NCBI GenBank assembly: GCA_017410525.1
Contig: JAFQQQ010000005.1
Coordinates: forward strand, 1 to 64,000
Direction of reading: 5' to 3'
Length of the DNA: 64,000 bases
Source of the DNA: Bacilli bacterium
GTDB lineage: Bacteria > Bacillota_I > Bacilli_A > RF39 > UBA660
A model generated the notes under the pieces. It was not told where the DNA came from. It saw only the letters and a list, made by a program, of their open reading frames with translations, and searched no databases. Position numbers and translations under genes: made by a program. Positions 1 through 8,260 of this stretch are shown here, piece by piece (within the stretch, counting starts at the first letter, position 1; each line of letters opens with the position of its first letter).

Positions 1-516
1 TTCTAATGGTTCAAATAAATATTTTATTGCAAATTCTTTTAAATTCATTCCACTTGCTTTATGAATTATATTTGATAGTATTTGAATACCAATAGTTGAA
101 TAATGAAACTTCTCTCCGATTTGATCTTTACCACCAATCTGTGTTAAAACAAATTCTCCCCAATCACTACTTGTAAATGCTTTAGTATATGGTTCATATT
201 TATACTTATATGGCACTCTCATAGTTAAAAAATCTTCTATTGATACATCTTTTAATTGTTCTTGATTTCTTTTTAATTGATACTCTGGGAAGAAATCTAA
301 AACTTTTTGATTAACGCTTTTAATAAATCCTTTATCTATTGCTATACCTATAAGTATTGATACAACACTTTTTGCTATTGAAAAAGTATGAATAGACTCA
401 TCTTTTGTTGCATTATGAAAATATTCTTCATATACCTTTTTATTATCTTTGTAAGCAACTATTCCAAGTGTATTGCTATATTCTTCATAAACTACTTGTC
501 TTATTTTATCTTTCAT
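1..516 (-). CDS. Serine hydrolase, beta-lactamase/PBP4-like fold, partial
   Basis: This frame opens with an ATG at 516 behind a GGGAGG ribosome binding site and runs off the left edge, so only the N-terminal 172 residues are visible. The SxxK catalytic motif of class C-type serine hydrolases is present as SIAK (Ser46, Lys49). The position of the usual YxN motif reads Y-S-T, so the second motif is atypical. Such proteins may be esterases, peptidases or beta-lactamase relatives, and resistance cannot be assumed. It has its own likely promoter and lies downstream of the VirB6-like gene, so it is probably cargo of the conjugative element. Confidence 0.8.
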   Translation of the reverse strand, partial: MKDKIRQVVYEEYSNTLGIVAYKDNKKVYEEYFHNATKDESIHTFSIAKSVVSILIGIAIDKGFIKSVNQKVLDFFPEYQLKRNQEQLKDVSIEDFLTMRVPYKYKYEPYTKAFTSSDWGEFVLTQIGGKDQIGEKFHYSTIGIQILSNIIHKASGMNLKEFAIKYLFEPLE

Positions 517-551
517 TTAATCCTCCCTACAAATTACTATTTGTTAGTTAG

Positions 552-580
552 ATTATATCATATTAAACATTTTTTATAAA
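552..580 (-). promoter_or_regulatory. Candidate promoter for the serine hydrolase
   Basis: On the minus strand a perfect TATAAT (552-557) is preceded by 17 bases and a weak TTTATA -35 box (575-580) that overlaps the stop codon of the upstream gene. This suggests the hydrolase is transcribed separately from the transfer operon. Confidence 0.45.
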
Positions 581-1416
581 CCCATCATCTCTCTAACAAC
601 TCTATCAGACATTTTAACTGTACCTACTAACACTAACATTGAGAAAGCTATTTCACTTACATAAGTCCACACCTGATTTATAGCATCTGCAGTTGGATCT
701 ATAGCTGGTGGACTAGACGCAAATAAAGAAAATATAATACAGGCGAGTACAATAATAGCCCCTTCCAAACAAACTGCACTATAAGATTTAATAAAACTTA
801 CACCCACCTGTTGGGTAGTATCAGACGCAAATGTAGATAATGGTATCGGTGATATAGCAGTATAAAGATATAATTTAAAGAATCTTCCATATACTGTTAA
901 AATCATTATGAAAGATAATACAGTTATTAAAAGACTACCTATAAGCGTGACGGCCCAAAGTGGGATACTTTCAAAAAATCCACAATCTTCTATAGCTGTA
1001 ATTATTTCTTGAGGTAATGTAGATTGAGCTACACTACCCAATCCAGCAGAACGCATAATAGTAGATATAACACCTTGAACTATTTTAAATATAGCTTTCA
1101 TTAAATCTAATCCATAAACTACTACTATTCTTGCAAGTCCAAATCTAATTAATAGTTTAAACGCCTGCTCTGGTCTTTTTATTTCTTCTAAAGAACTACT
1201 ACTTTTAACTACACCTATTACAAAAAAAAGGACTAATAAAGCAAGTCCTATTGCTTGAATAGCCCCATAAATATTTGTAATAACATTCCATATTGTTCCA
1301 CCCTTAAAGGTTTCAGGACTCTCTGTTATTAAAGTCCATATTTCAGTTAATTTATCGTTCCAGGTATCTAGTGAGTTATTAAGGTTATTTACAACCCAAT
1401 TACTTAATATAAGCAC
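574..1416 (-). CDS. VirB6/TrbL-like conjugal transfer membrane protein
   Basis: A 280-residue polytopic membrane protein with about six hydrophobic segments (roughly 50-70, 90-110, 155-180, 185-205, 225-250 and 255-275). Size, topology and position next to a small two-helix pilin and a VirD4 ATPase match the VirB6/TrbL channel subunits of Firmicutes ICEs (CD1112-like family). It would form part of the inner-membrane channel of the type IV secretion system. The start is a GTG with an AGGAGGT site six bases upstream. It is probably co-transcribed with the pilin gene 20 bases upstream. Confidence 0.8.
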   Translation of the reverse strand: MLILSNWVVNNLNNSLDTWNDKLTEIWTLITESPETFKGGTIWNVITNIYGAIQAIGLALLVLFFVIGVVKSSSSLEEIKRPEQAFKLLIRFGLARIVVVYGLDLMKAIFKIVQGVISTIMRSAGLGSVAQSTLPQEIITAIEDCGFFESIPLWAVTLIGSLLITVLSFIMILTVYGRFFKLYLYTAISPIPLSTFASDTTQQVGVSFIKSYSAVCLEGAIIVLACIIFSLFASSPPAIDPTADAINQVWTYVSEIAFSMLVLVGTVKMSDRVVREMMGL

Positions 1417-1436
1417 TATAACACCTCCTAAATATA

Positions 1437-1742
1437 TTAAATTATTGCATTAATAATTTCTTTTGAAAAGGTCATTATAACTCCACCTACAAAAGCTACT
1501 ACACCACTAGCTCTTTGTGATGGATCTTGACTCTTAAAAGACATACCTATTTGAAATACACTATAACCTAAAACAATCATACCTACAGCTCTTAAAGCTC
1601 CAAATATAAAATCTGATAAATTATTTATAACTGCAATAGGATCATCGGCTGCATAAGCTATAGCGCTTGTTCCTATAGTACAAACTAATACAAATATAAT
1701 ACACATATAAATTTTAAATATTTTCTTTTTCTTCTTTTCCAT
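1437..1742 (-). CDS. VirB2/TrbC-like conjugative pilin subunit
   Basis: A 101-residue protein with a basic N-terminus, a signal peptide ending near A-Y-A-A (about residue 31) and two further hydrophobic helices (about 45-62 and 78-98) separated by a short charged loop. This is the pattern of VirB2/TrbC pilins and of the Maff2-type small membrane proteins that sit between VirD4 and VirB6 in Firmicutes ICEs. Its start lies 29 bases inside the 3' end of the coupling-protein gene, suggesting translational coupling. The assignment rests on topology and context, not on a diagnostic motif. Confidence 0.7.
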   Translation of the reverse strand: MEKKKKKIFKIYMCIIFVLVCTIGTSAIAYAADDPIAVINNLSDFIFGALRAVGMIVLGYSVFQIGMSFKSQDPSQRASGVVAFVGGVIMTFSKEIINAII

Positions 1743-3543
1743 TTAAATCATTTCCTTTCAAAAAAAACTCATCAAGTTCTTCTGATGAGAGAATTTCATA
1801 TCTATCTTCAAATTCTTTTATATCTATTTTACTTTCTTCACCTATATATCCACCAAGTTCTATAGTTGCTATAGCGTTTTCACTATTACCGTGAATATAT
1901 GCTTTACTACCTCCATCAGTTGTTAAAGATATATTAGGATGCTTTAATAAATCAAACTTTAAATCTTTTATAGGTCTTTCTCCCCTTATGAAAAGAATTG
2001 CATAGTCATTATCTAATAATCTAACTTCATCAGGAGTCATCAACTCTCTACCTAAATTCTGATAATTAGTAGAATAATGCCCTCTATCACCGTGGCTTAA
2101 TCCATAGGTATTAACATCTAAATTAGATTTACCCATTAATTCACTAACATATTTAAAAGTGGATTGCTCATTACCACCTAAATATAAAAATGTATCACAG
2201 TTTCCTACTATTGATTCCCATTGTTTTTCAAAGAGTGCTTTTAATTGAGCTAGATTCTGTAAAATTATAGATACAGATACTTCCCTAGAACGCATAACAC
2301 TTAAAATCTTATCAAAATCATCGGGTAAACTTACATTAGCAAATTCATCCATAACAAAATGAACGTGTATAGGAAGTCTTCCACCGTACTTATGGTCTGC
2401 TGTATAAAATAACTGTTGAAATAATTGAGTATATAAAATACTAACTATAAAATTAAAACTTGTATCATTATCAGGAATAAGAGCAAATAAAGCTGTTTTC
2501 TTTTCCCCTAAAGTTTCTAATTCCATTTCATCTGTTATTGTTAATGAAGCTAGACTAGATAAATTAAATTTTTCTAATCTTGACGCCAAAGTAATTTGAA
2601 TTGATTTTAATGTTTTAGCACTTCCACTATGATAATCTTTATAATACTTAACTGCTATATGATCTGGATTCTCTAATTCTAATTTAGCAAATAATATATC
2701 TAAAGGGCTTAAATAATTATCATCATCCTCTTTTACTTCTCCAGCTCTTAACATTTCCATAACCATCGGGAAGTTTTGTTCTTCATCTGGAGCTTCGTAT
2801 ATAAGATAAAAAATTAACGATGATAAAAGCATACCTGCACTTGTATCCCAAAATGGGTCATTAGTTTGACTACCTTTTGGAGTAGTAGATTTAAAAAGAT
2901 TAGTTACTAATTTTTGAACATCATTATCATCTTTTAAATATACAAAAGGATTATAACAATGGCTCTTTTCCATATTTAGTAAATCTAATACCTTCACATC
3001 ATACCCTTGTTTTTGTAAAAGATTACCTGTATCTCTTAATATTTCTCCTTTTGGATCTAGTACCACATAAGAAGTATTGGCTTGCATTAGATTAGGTTTA
3101 CAGTAAAATCTAGTCTTCCCAGCTCCACTTCCACCACATACTAGAATATTAAGATTTCTTCTATGCTTTCTACCATTTAATCCTAAAGCTACATTTTGAG
3201 TTAATAATTTATTCTGTGTTGGAGGTTCTTGATGATATTTTTTATTTACCTTCTTTTTATTTCCCCATTTAGCAGAACCATATTCTTCTCCCCTTCTATA
3301 ATTCCTTTTTGTAGTAATATAAAAAATTATTGCTAGAAAATATATTAATATTAAAATTATTACAGTTTTTAAAGAATTATCACAGATAATAATTTTAAAA
3401 GGACTCCCTGTTATTTCAGAAAAGTCCTTTATAATATTAAATAATCCTTTATCAATATATGGAGCAATTAATAAACCTATCCATATAACAGGAATAATAC
3501 CTAGTAAATAAAACCAAAATGGTGTTTTTACTTCTTCCTTCAT
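1714..3543 (-). CDS. VirD4/TraG type IV coupling protein
   Basis: This 609-residue ATPase links the relaxosome to the mating channel. Two N-terminal transmembrane helices (about 10-30 and 57-76) anchor it. The Walker A motif GGSGAGKT is at 137-144, and a Walker B (VHFVMDEFAN) lies near residue 400. Length and motif order fit the TraG/TrsK/PcfC branch of VirD4 proteins. The C-terminus is rich in acidic and lysine residues and may contact accessory proteins. The start codon overlaps the stop of the preceding 62-residue gene, and the pilin gene overlaps its own 3' end, so it lies inside a tightly packed operon. Confidence 0.93.
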   Translation of the reverse strand: MKEEVKTPFWFYLLGIIPVIWIGLLIAPYIDKGLFNIIKDFSEITGSPFKIIICDNSLKTVIILILIYFLAIIFYITTKRNYRRGEEYGSAKWGNKKKVNKKYHQEPPTQNKLLTQNVALGLNGRKHRRNLNILVCGGSGAGKTRFYCKPNLMQANTSYVVLDPKGEILRDTGNLLQKQGYDVKVLDLLNMEKSHCYNPFVYLKDDNDVQKLVTNLFKSTTPKGSQTNDPFWDTSAGMLLSSLIFYLIYEAPDEEQNFPMVMEMLRAGEVKEDDDNYLSPLDILFAKLELENPDHIAVKYYKDYHSGSAKTLKSIQITLASRLEKFNLSSLASLTITDEMELETLGEKKTALFALIPDNDTSFNFIVSILYTQLFQQLFYTADHKYGGRLPIHVHFVMDEFANVSLPDDFDKILSVMRSREVSVSIILQNLAQLKALFEKQWESIVGNCDTFLYLGGNEQSTFKYVSELMGKSNLDVNTYGLSHGDRGHYSTNYQNLGRELMTPDEVRLLDNDYAILFIRGERPIKDLKFDLLKHPNISLTTDGGSKAYIHGNSENAIATIELGGYIGEESKIDIKEFEDRYEILSSEELDEFFLKGNDLNGKEEKENI

Positions 3544-3728
3544 CTAACCTCTATAAATTTACGAAAACCTTTTTTCTCTGGTGCATTAATAACTTTTAAC
3601 ATTAATTCTTCTATTGGTCCTGTTTCGTGTTGAAGCTTTAAATTTTTATTTCTAAATTCATTTAAAGCATTTATTAATATACCGTGTTCATACTTATCTA
3701 ACTGAACTACTTTTACTCCTTCTTTCAT
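3540..3728 (-). CDS. Small conserved transfer-operon protein, function unknown
   Basis: A 62-residue soluble protein that overlaps the coupling-protein start by four bases. The segment DKYEHGILINALNEFRNK followed by a predicted helix and a basic tail resembles small proteins that accompany VirD4/PcfB in Firmicutes conjugative elements, but no domain is recognisable. Position and overlap argue that it is real and translated with the coupling protein. Confidence 0.65.
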   Translation of the reverse strand: MKEGVKVVQLDKYEHGILINALNEFRNKNLKLQHETGPIEELMLKVINAPEKKGFRKFIEVR

Positions 3729-3745
3729 TTTATCACCTCATTTTT

Positions 3746-4009
3746 CTAAATACCATAATAAATTTTTATAGCTGCTATTGATATTTCATCAGTAGTATAT
3801 CCTGATAATTCCATCATTTTTTCAAAATCTAGTTCTAACTCTATTGCTAACTTTTTTAATATTAATATATTAGGTTTCTTTCTTTCACCTTTTTCTATTT
3901 TAGAAATTGTATTATTATCTACGCCCGTTCTTCTAGTTAATTCTCTTTGGGAGATTTTCTTATTTAATCTAGCTTCTTTTACTAGAGTTGCTAATGATAT
4001 ATTATTCAT
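3746..4009 (-). CDS. XRE-family (Cro/CI-type) DNA-binding protein
   Basis: An 87-residue single-domain regulator. Residues about 10-60 form a typical HTH_3 fold, with ISQRELTRRTGVDNNTISKIEKG covering the turn-helix-recognition helix. It lies between the coupling-protein genes and the PcfB gene and has an adjacent AAGG-type ribosome binding site, so it is probably made from the transfer operon and may feed back on it. The target operator is unknown. Confidence 0.85.
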   Translation of the reverse strand: MNNISLATLVKEARLNKKISQRELTRRTGVDNNTISKIEKGERKKPNILILKKLAIELELDFEKMMELSGYTTDEISIAAIKIYYGI

Positions 4010-4015
4010 ATAAAA

Positions 4016-4561
4016 CTACCTTTCCATATCTCTACTATTAGATTTAAAATAATCTTCCATATTAAATCCACTTGTTTCAGCTTGTACTTTAGCATCATAT
4101 TTTTGTGATGCCTTTATAACATCTTTTTGTATTTCAGGATTATCTTTTAACTCATTAAAAGCACCTACTATATCATCACTCAAAAAATGAAAATTCTTTT
4201 TATTTTCTTTTTGAAATCTTCCTATACAATCATAAGTCATAGTCATAGCTATTTGCTCATCTATACGTAGATCATTAGGTTTTAAATTCATATCCATACA
4301 AAGTAATGCTTGATAGAAATACTTTTCATCTTCCTTCTTCAAAGCATTTAATTGAGTAAACATTATATTAAGGAATTGCTTACTTGTTATATCAGCCATA
4401 TATTCTTCTCTAACTCTACCTAGTATTTTCTCATAATGAGATGGTGGTACTTTTGTTGGTGTATCAGTTTCTGGATTGATATACTCATAAGTCATATCAC
4501 TTATATACTTACTCATATCCTTTTCTTTCAATTGTACAAAATCATCATATTGTTTTCTCAT
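4016..4561 (-). CDS. Hypothetical transfer-operon protein
   Basis: A 181-residue soluble, highly charged and mainly helical protein with no signal peptide or membrane segment. I do not recognise a family. It sits four bases downstream of the PcfB-like gene and six bases upstream of the XRE gene with an AAGGAAAG ribosome binding site, which argues that it is a functional member of the transfer operon, possibly a relaxosome accessory factor (inference). Confidence 0.7.
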   Translation of the reverse strand: MRKQYDDFVQLKEKDMSKYISDMTYEYINPETDTPTKVPPSHYEKILGRVREEYMADITSKQFLNIMFTQLNALKKEDEKYFYQALLCMDMNLKPNDLRIDEQIAMTMTYDCIGRFQKENKKNFHFLSDDIVGAFNELKDNPEIQKDVIKASQKYDAKVQAETSGFNMEDYFKSNSRDMER

Positions 4562-4564
4562 AAA

Positions 4565-5236
4565 TTATCTTTCCTTCCTCTTTGATTTTTTTATTTTCTT
4601 ACTTTTATTAACTTTAGCTTCTTTTGTTTGTTGTTTAGTTTTTTTCTTTTCTATCTTTTCAGATTCTATTTTTGCTTCCTCTAACTTTTTCTTTACAGAA
4701 TCTTTTACTTTAGAAGAATCCACCTTTTTGTTCTCTAATAAATGCTCTGACAGAGGGTCTTTTACTGTTAGAGCTTTCTTCGGGTTTACTTTCCCTTTGG
4801 ATACCTCTTTTTTGCTTTCTAAAGACTTTGTTATCTCATTTTTAATAGTTAATGTATCTACAGTAGAAAGTTTAAATTTTTCAACTATTCTATTAATCTT
4901 TCCTGCGTCTTCTGCCTTTACCATAACATCAACTATACTGTTTGGCTCTTTATTTTTCTTATCCACAATTACAGCATAAAGAATTCCATATCTTTTTGCT
5001 TCTTGAGTAAATTTTGCTAAATCTTCTTTTTTTACAGGGAATACCTTTAATTCTTTTCCAGATTTTAAAAGATTATCTAATCTTATCTTTCCTTTTGTTT
5101 TATGCTTACTATTAGCATAAGCATATAAAGCTACAGCAAAATTTTTAGCTCCTGCTCCCGTAATTTTTGCTGTCATTTCTATTCCTTGCAAATACATTCT
5201 AATTACTGCATCTGCAGCTTCACTTGAACTATTCAT
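4565..5236 (-). CDS. PcfB-like (DUF3801) relaxosome/coupling accessory protein
   Basis: A 223-residue protein whose N-terminal 130 residues (a helical start, then AGAKNFAVALYAYA and a small alpha/beta domain ending near KFKLSTVDT) match the PcfB/DUF3801 family found with Firmicutes relaxases and VirD4 proteins. The C-terminal 90 residues are almost entirely lysine and glutamate and look disordered. In pCF10, PcfB helps load the relaxase onto the coupling protein (family knowledge). The start ATG overlaps the relaxase stop in an ATGA arrangement, so the two are translationally coupled. Confidence 0.82.
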   Translation of the reverse strand: MNSSSEAADAVIRMYLQGIEMTAKITGAGAKNFAVALYAYANSKHKTKGKIRLDNLLKSGKELKVFPVKKEDLAKFTQEAKRYGILYAVIVDKKNKEPNSIVDVMVKAEDAGKINRIVEKFKLSTVDTLTIKNEITKSLESKKEVSKGKVNPKKALTVKDPLSEHLLENKKVDSSKVKDSVKKKLEEAKIESEKIEKKKTKQQTKEAKVNKSKKIKKSKRKER

Positions 5237-6567
5237 AACTTCTTTTCTCCTTTCTCTTTATTAATTTTTTCATACTCATCTATATTTTTATTTATAGAAT
5301 TTATCCTATCATTAATACCTTCACATAATTTAACTTCTTCTCTTAAAGTTTTTATATCAGCATTAATAACATTAATTTCTTTTATTATTTCTAATTTTTC
5401 TTCAGTTGTATCCGTAGTCTTATGCTTATACCATAAGTGATTTCTTTTATCCATAAGATTTTTTAACAACTCTTTTTTTTCATTTCTAAATTTATTAAAT
5501 TCTACTAATGTTTTCAAATTATATTTATCTAACAAAATAACCTCTTTACCTATAGTTTCCATTTTAGATACATCAGCTCTTATACTAGCTGGTAAATATT
5601 TTCTAGGTTGTTTAAAAGGTAATTCATTTAATAGATAGCAATAATACAAATATAAAGCATAAATACCTTTTACTTTCTTTTTATTATAACTATTTATAAA
5701 AGGTTTATTTTTTAAATTCATAGCTTCTATAAAAGGAATTCTAGTAGCTTGTTCTACTACTATTCTTTCTTTTAATCTTTCTATACTATAATCACTTCCA
5801 AAACATCTTTCAATTCTAATATTTTTTTTATAATTCTTTTTTCTAACACTAATTTTATTTCCTCTGTAGGTTATATCATAATTTAATTTACCCATTATAT
5901 TTTCAAAGTCGGATAAATTATATGCTTGTCCTATAGCAAAGTCTATATCCTTTTTTGTTAATGTATAATAATTATCTTTCTTAATATGCCTATCTAAATA
6001 ATTACTATAATTAATACCACTCTTACATTTTTTTTCTTCTAATACACTAATGCCATACTCTTGACAAATACTATCAGACAAATGTCTTAACTCTGCATAA
6101 CTTTCTCTTTTATCATAATATCTTTTGCCATCTACAAAAGATACAGAATTTACAACAAAATGATTATGAGTTATTTTAGTATTTGTATGAGTAGATACGA
6201 TTGCTTCAAATCTATCTCCCCACATCTCTTGAGCTAGTTTAACACCTATTTCGTGCGCTACTTCTGGTGATACCTCATTTTTCTTAAAAGATTGAAAAGA
6301 GTGAAATGCAAGTATTCCACCCTTTTTGTTAAATCTTTCTTTTGTAAGCATCATATCTTCGTACGCAGTTTCAGGAGTACAATTAATACCTGTTATTAGT
6401 GATTGCTCCTCCGTAGTAAAATCCATTTCTTCATATTCCTTAAAAGTATGAAGACTATAATACATATCTTTATTAGCATTTTCTCTTTTAGTCTTTTCTA
6501 TATTCATAACATAATCTAGCACGTGATCTAACCTACTACTTACTTTCCATATAGCTGTAGTTGCCAT
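5233..6567 (-). CDS. Relaxase/mobilization nuclease (MobA/VirD2, MOBP type)
   Basis: This 444-residue protein would nick oriT and carry the DNA strand to the recipient. A candidate catalytic tyrosine lies in HVLDYVMNIEKT (Tyr19), and the metal-binding triad is HTNTKITHNHFVVN (His127, His134, His136), typical of PF03432. The C-terminal half is basic and coiled. I chose the ATG at 6567 because it follows GGAGGT by five bases; an upstream in-frame TTG at 6582 overlaps that site. A terminator hairpin lies directly upstream, so transcription into the gene is either terminated or regulated there. Confidence 0.93.
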   Translation of the reverse strand: MATTAIWKVSSRLDHVLDYVMNIEKTKRENANKDMYYSLHTFKEYEEMDFTTEEQSLITGINCTPETAYEDMMLTKERFNKKGGILAFHSFQSFKKNEVSPEVAHEIGVKLAQEMWGDRFEAIVSTHTNTKITHNHFVVNSVSFVDGKRYYDKRESYAELRHLSDSICQEYGISVLEEKKCKSGINYSNYLDRHIKKDNYYTLTKKDIDFAIGQAYNLSDFENIMGKLNYDITYRGNKISVRKKNYKKNIRIERCFGSDYSIERLKERIVVEQATRIPFIEAMNLKNKPFINSYNKKKVKGIYALYLYYCYLLNELPFKQPRKYLPASIRADVSKMETIGKEVILLDKYNLKTLVEFNKFRNEKKELLKNLMDKRNHLWYKHKTTDTTEEKLEIIKEINVINADIKTLREEVKLCEGINDRINSINKNIDEYEKINKEKGEKKL

Positions 6568-6579
6568 AAATACCTCCAA

Positions 6580-6613
6580 CAAAAAAAGAATCTAACTATT
6601 AATTAGATTCTTG
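6580..6613 (-). terminator. Rho-independent terminator upstream of the relaxase
   Basis: On the minus strand a 10-bp stem (AAGAATCTAA pairing with TTAGATTCTT) with a six-base loop is followed by seven T residues. It ends only a few bases before the relaxase ribosome binding site. Confidence 0.85.
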
Positions 6614-6700
6614 CACTTTCTCATTATCACCAACTAGAAGCAAGTGAACACAAGAAAAGTAAAATGGTTCGTCAGTTCAGCTACTGACAAATCAAATATA
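6614..6700. other. Candidate oriT / relaxosome binding region
   Basis: This short non-coding stretch directly upstream of the relaxase contains a perfect 6-bp inverted repeat, GTCAGT (6671-6676) and ACTGAC (6683-6688), and the split pair CTTGC (6610-6614) and GCAAG. Origins of transfer usually sit next to the relaxase or MobC gene and carry such repeats (family knowledge). No nic consensus is recognised, so the call is inference from position and symmetry. Confidence 0.35.
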
Positions 6701-6726
6701 CCATATATTTTATTTTTTTTCAAATG

Positions 6727-7161
6727 TTATTTTTTAAAATTATCCATTAAATTTTTAGCTGCTATTACTCCGTGAACTTTAGCAGCAGTTTCAGCTTGTT
6801 GTTCAAATTCTAAATGTTTTTCTAATCTTTTTGCTTCATCTTCTTCAGCAAATACTAAATTAGCTTGTTTTAATCTTTTATGAAGTACAAATAGTAATAA
6901 CGATGGAATACCTAATCCTGCAACTATCATACTTAATAGTATTGTAATCCATCCCCAATCTTTTTCAGGTACACCATTTACACTTACCATAAAAGCATCT
7001 TTATCTATAAATACTTTTAATAGAAATAAAACTACACCTACTAACATTAAAACAAATAACACTATTGAGATTTTTTTTACAACTTCAGAAGATTTTTTAT
7101 ATTTACCTGGTTTATATTCAGGAACATATATTTCTTCTTGATTATTAATATTATTATCCAT
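6727..7161 (-). CDS. Two-helix membrane protein of the transfer region, unknown function
   Basis: A 144-residue protein with transmembrane helices at about 30-50 and 70-92, a charged N-terminus and a long C-terminal cytoplasmic helix rich in Glu, Ala and Gln. No family is recognised. It has its own consensus promoter and an AAGGAG ribosome binding site and ends before the candidate oriT. Position between MobC and the relaxase suggests a role in transfer or in element physiology, but this is inference. Confidence 0.7.
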   Translation of the reverse strand: MDNNINNQEEIYVPEYKPGKYKKSSEVVKKISIVLFVLMLVGVVLFLLKVFIDKDAFMVSVNGVPEKDWGWITILLSMIVAGLGIPSLLLFVLHKRLKQANLVFAEEDEAKRLEKHLEFEQQAETAAKVHGVIAAKNLMDNFKK

Positions 7162-7187
7162 ATCTTTACACTACTCCTTATAAAAAA

Positions 7188-7216
7188 ATTATAGCATACG
7201 ATTTTTTAAGTTGTAA
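7188..7216 (-). promoter_or_regulatory. Promoter for the 144-residue membrane protein
   Basis: On the minus strand TTACAA (7211-7216), a 17-base spacer and TATAAT (7188-7193) form a good sigma-A type promoter, about 30 bases upstream of the start codon. Confidence 0.75.
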
Positions 7217-7271
7217 ATAGAATTTTTTTGAATTTTTAAATTTTTTTATTATTTGTGTAAAGTCATAAACT

Positions 7272-7604
7272 TTAAATATCTGTTTTTTTTGGTCTTAAAA
7301 ATTCATCTTTAATTTGCTCTACAAATTTGTGCCAATTTTCAGATTCTCTAACAAATAAATCTTTATCTATATGATTTATAGAATTTGCTTTTCTAGCTAT
7401 TTGATTAAGATTAATGCCAAATAATCTTAATTGTTTAATTGATTCATAAAATTTATCATCTGGCTTTTCTCTTGGCTCATAACCTCTTATTAAAAATCTT
7501 AATAAATCAGATTCAGTTAATCCTGCATTATATGCTCTTTGAGATAATAGTTTTGATTCTTCTTCATTTAGCCGAACTTGTTTTTTTATTTCTCTTGTTC
7601 GCAT
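7272..7604 (-). CDS. MobC-like relaxosome accessory protein
   Basis: A 110-residue protein with an N-terminal ribbon-helix-helix-like segment (RTREIKKQVRLNEEES, then a helix containing LTESDLLRFLIRGY) and the family signature LFGINLNQIARKANS near residue 75. MobC proteins bind oriT and help the relaxase melt the nick site. Its ATG lies 19 bases inside the end of the preceding 51-residue gene, so the two are probably translated together. Confidence 0.88.
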   Translation of the reverse strand: MRTREIKKQVRLNEEESKLLSQRAYNAGLTESDLLRFLIRGYEPREKPDDKFYESIKQLRLFGINLNQIARKANSINHIDKDLFVRESENWHKFVEQIKDEFLRPKKTDI

Positions 7605-7741
7605 ATTACTTCTTCTTTTTCTATAGGTGTTAGTTCTTCTTCACCACTAAATTGTTTTCCAATAACTAAAAAGCATAATAGCGTAATTCCAGATAAACTA
7701 CCTATAATAAAACCTAATATAAAAAATAATAATTCACTCAT
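7586..7741 (-). CDS. Small single-helix membrane protein, DUF3789-like
   Basis: A 51-residue ORF, ATG at 7741 with a GAAGG site, too short for most gene callers. It has one N-terminal membrane helix (ELLFFILGFIIGSLSGITLL) with glycines and a short acidic tail. Small proteins of this shape (DUF3789) are common next to mobilization genes in Firmicutes ICEs (family knowledge). Overlap with the mobC start and the good ribosome binding site support it; function is unknown. Confidence 0.65.
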   Translation of the reverse strand: MSELLFFILGFIIGSLSGITLLCFLVIGKQFSGEEELTPIEKEEVICEQEK

Positions 7742-7762
7742 AATTTACCTTCTTTCTATATA

Positions 7763-7798
7763 CAAAAAAGAATTAGTATATTTCTACACTAATTCTTT
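7763..7798 (-). terminator. Rho-independent terminator of the HU gene
   Basis: An 11-bp stem (AAAGAATTAGT with ACTAATTCTTT) and a T-rich tail on the minus strand lie 20 bases after the HU stop codon. Confidence 0.85.
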
Positions 7799-7819
7799 AA
7801 TAATTAAATTTATTTATTA

Positions 7820-8092
7820 TTATTTAACAGCTTCTTTTAAACCTTTTCCAACTTTAAATGATACTGCTTTATGAGCAGGTACAGGGATACTTTCTCCTGT
7901 TCTTGGATTTCTACAAGTTTTAGCAGGTTTATCAGATACTTTAAATGTACCAAATCCCATTAATGATACATCATTACCTTTTTTTAATTCTTCTTTAAAT
8001 AAATCAAAAATTCCATTAAATACTTTTTCAACTTGTGATTTAGTTAATTCAGTTTGTTTAGCTAATGCATCAATCATTTCTACTTTCTTCAT
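7820..8092 (-). CDS. hup: HU-type nucleoid DNA-binding protein encoded by the ICE
   Basis: A 90-residue HU/IHF-family protein of standard length. The conserved features are the N-terminal MKKVEMIDALAKQTELTKS helix, GFGTFKV near residue 47 and the DNA-arm signature with RNPRTGESIPVPAHKAVSFK. I chose the ATG at 8092, which follows a GAGGTGA site and the promoter, rather than the upstream in-frame start. An element-borne HU may assist relaxosome assembly, replication or integration (inference). It is transcribed as a single gene between a strong promoter and a terminator. Confidence 0.95.
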   Translation of the reverse strand: MKKVEMIDALAKQTELTKSQVEKVFNGIFDLFKEELKKGNDVSLMGFGTFKVSDKPAKTCRNPRTGESIPVPAHKAVSFKVGKGLKEAVK

Positions 8093-8119
8093 ACATCTCA
8101 CCTCGCTTACTCTAATTAC

Positions 8120-8148
8120 ATTATAACAAATATAAAAAAGATAAACAA
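8120..8148 (-). promoter_or_regulatory. Strong promoter for the HU gene
   Basis: TTGTTT (8143-8148), a 17-base spacer and TATAAT (8120-8125) on the minus strand precede the HU start by about 28 bases. Confidence 0.85.
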
Positions 8149-8160
8149 GTTTTTCATTGA

Positions 8161-8260
8161 AAAAATAAGGGGTTTGGGGTTTTCCCCACATTTAGAATTT
8201 GTGGGAGTACAAATTCAGTGCTTGCTAGTACAAGGACTTAATCCCAATTCTTGGTATTAA
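8161..8260. repeat. Repeat-rich intergenic region of the ICE
   Basis: Within 100 bases lie a G-rich and C-rich stretch (GGGGTTTGGGGTTTTCCCC, 8169-8187), the motif GTGGGAGTACAAATTC (8201-8216) that recurs upstream of the 242-residue protein gene, a second AGTACAA copy at about 8227, and a near-perfect 10-bp inverted repeat (TTAATCCCAA, 8238-8247; TTGGTATTAA, 8251-8260) that overlaps the stop of the upstream regulator gene. There is no T-run typical of a terminator. It may be an operator, centromere or origin site (inference). Confidence 0.5.

Noticed and set aside
1-516. Antibiotic-resistance beta-lactamase
   Set aside because: Only SxxK is present; the YxN position reads Y-S-T and the end of the protein is missing, so resistance is not supported.
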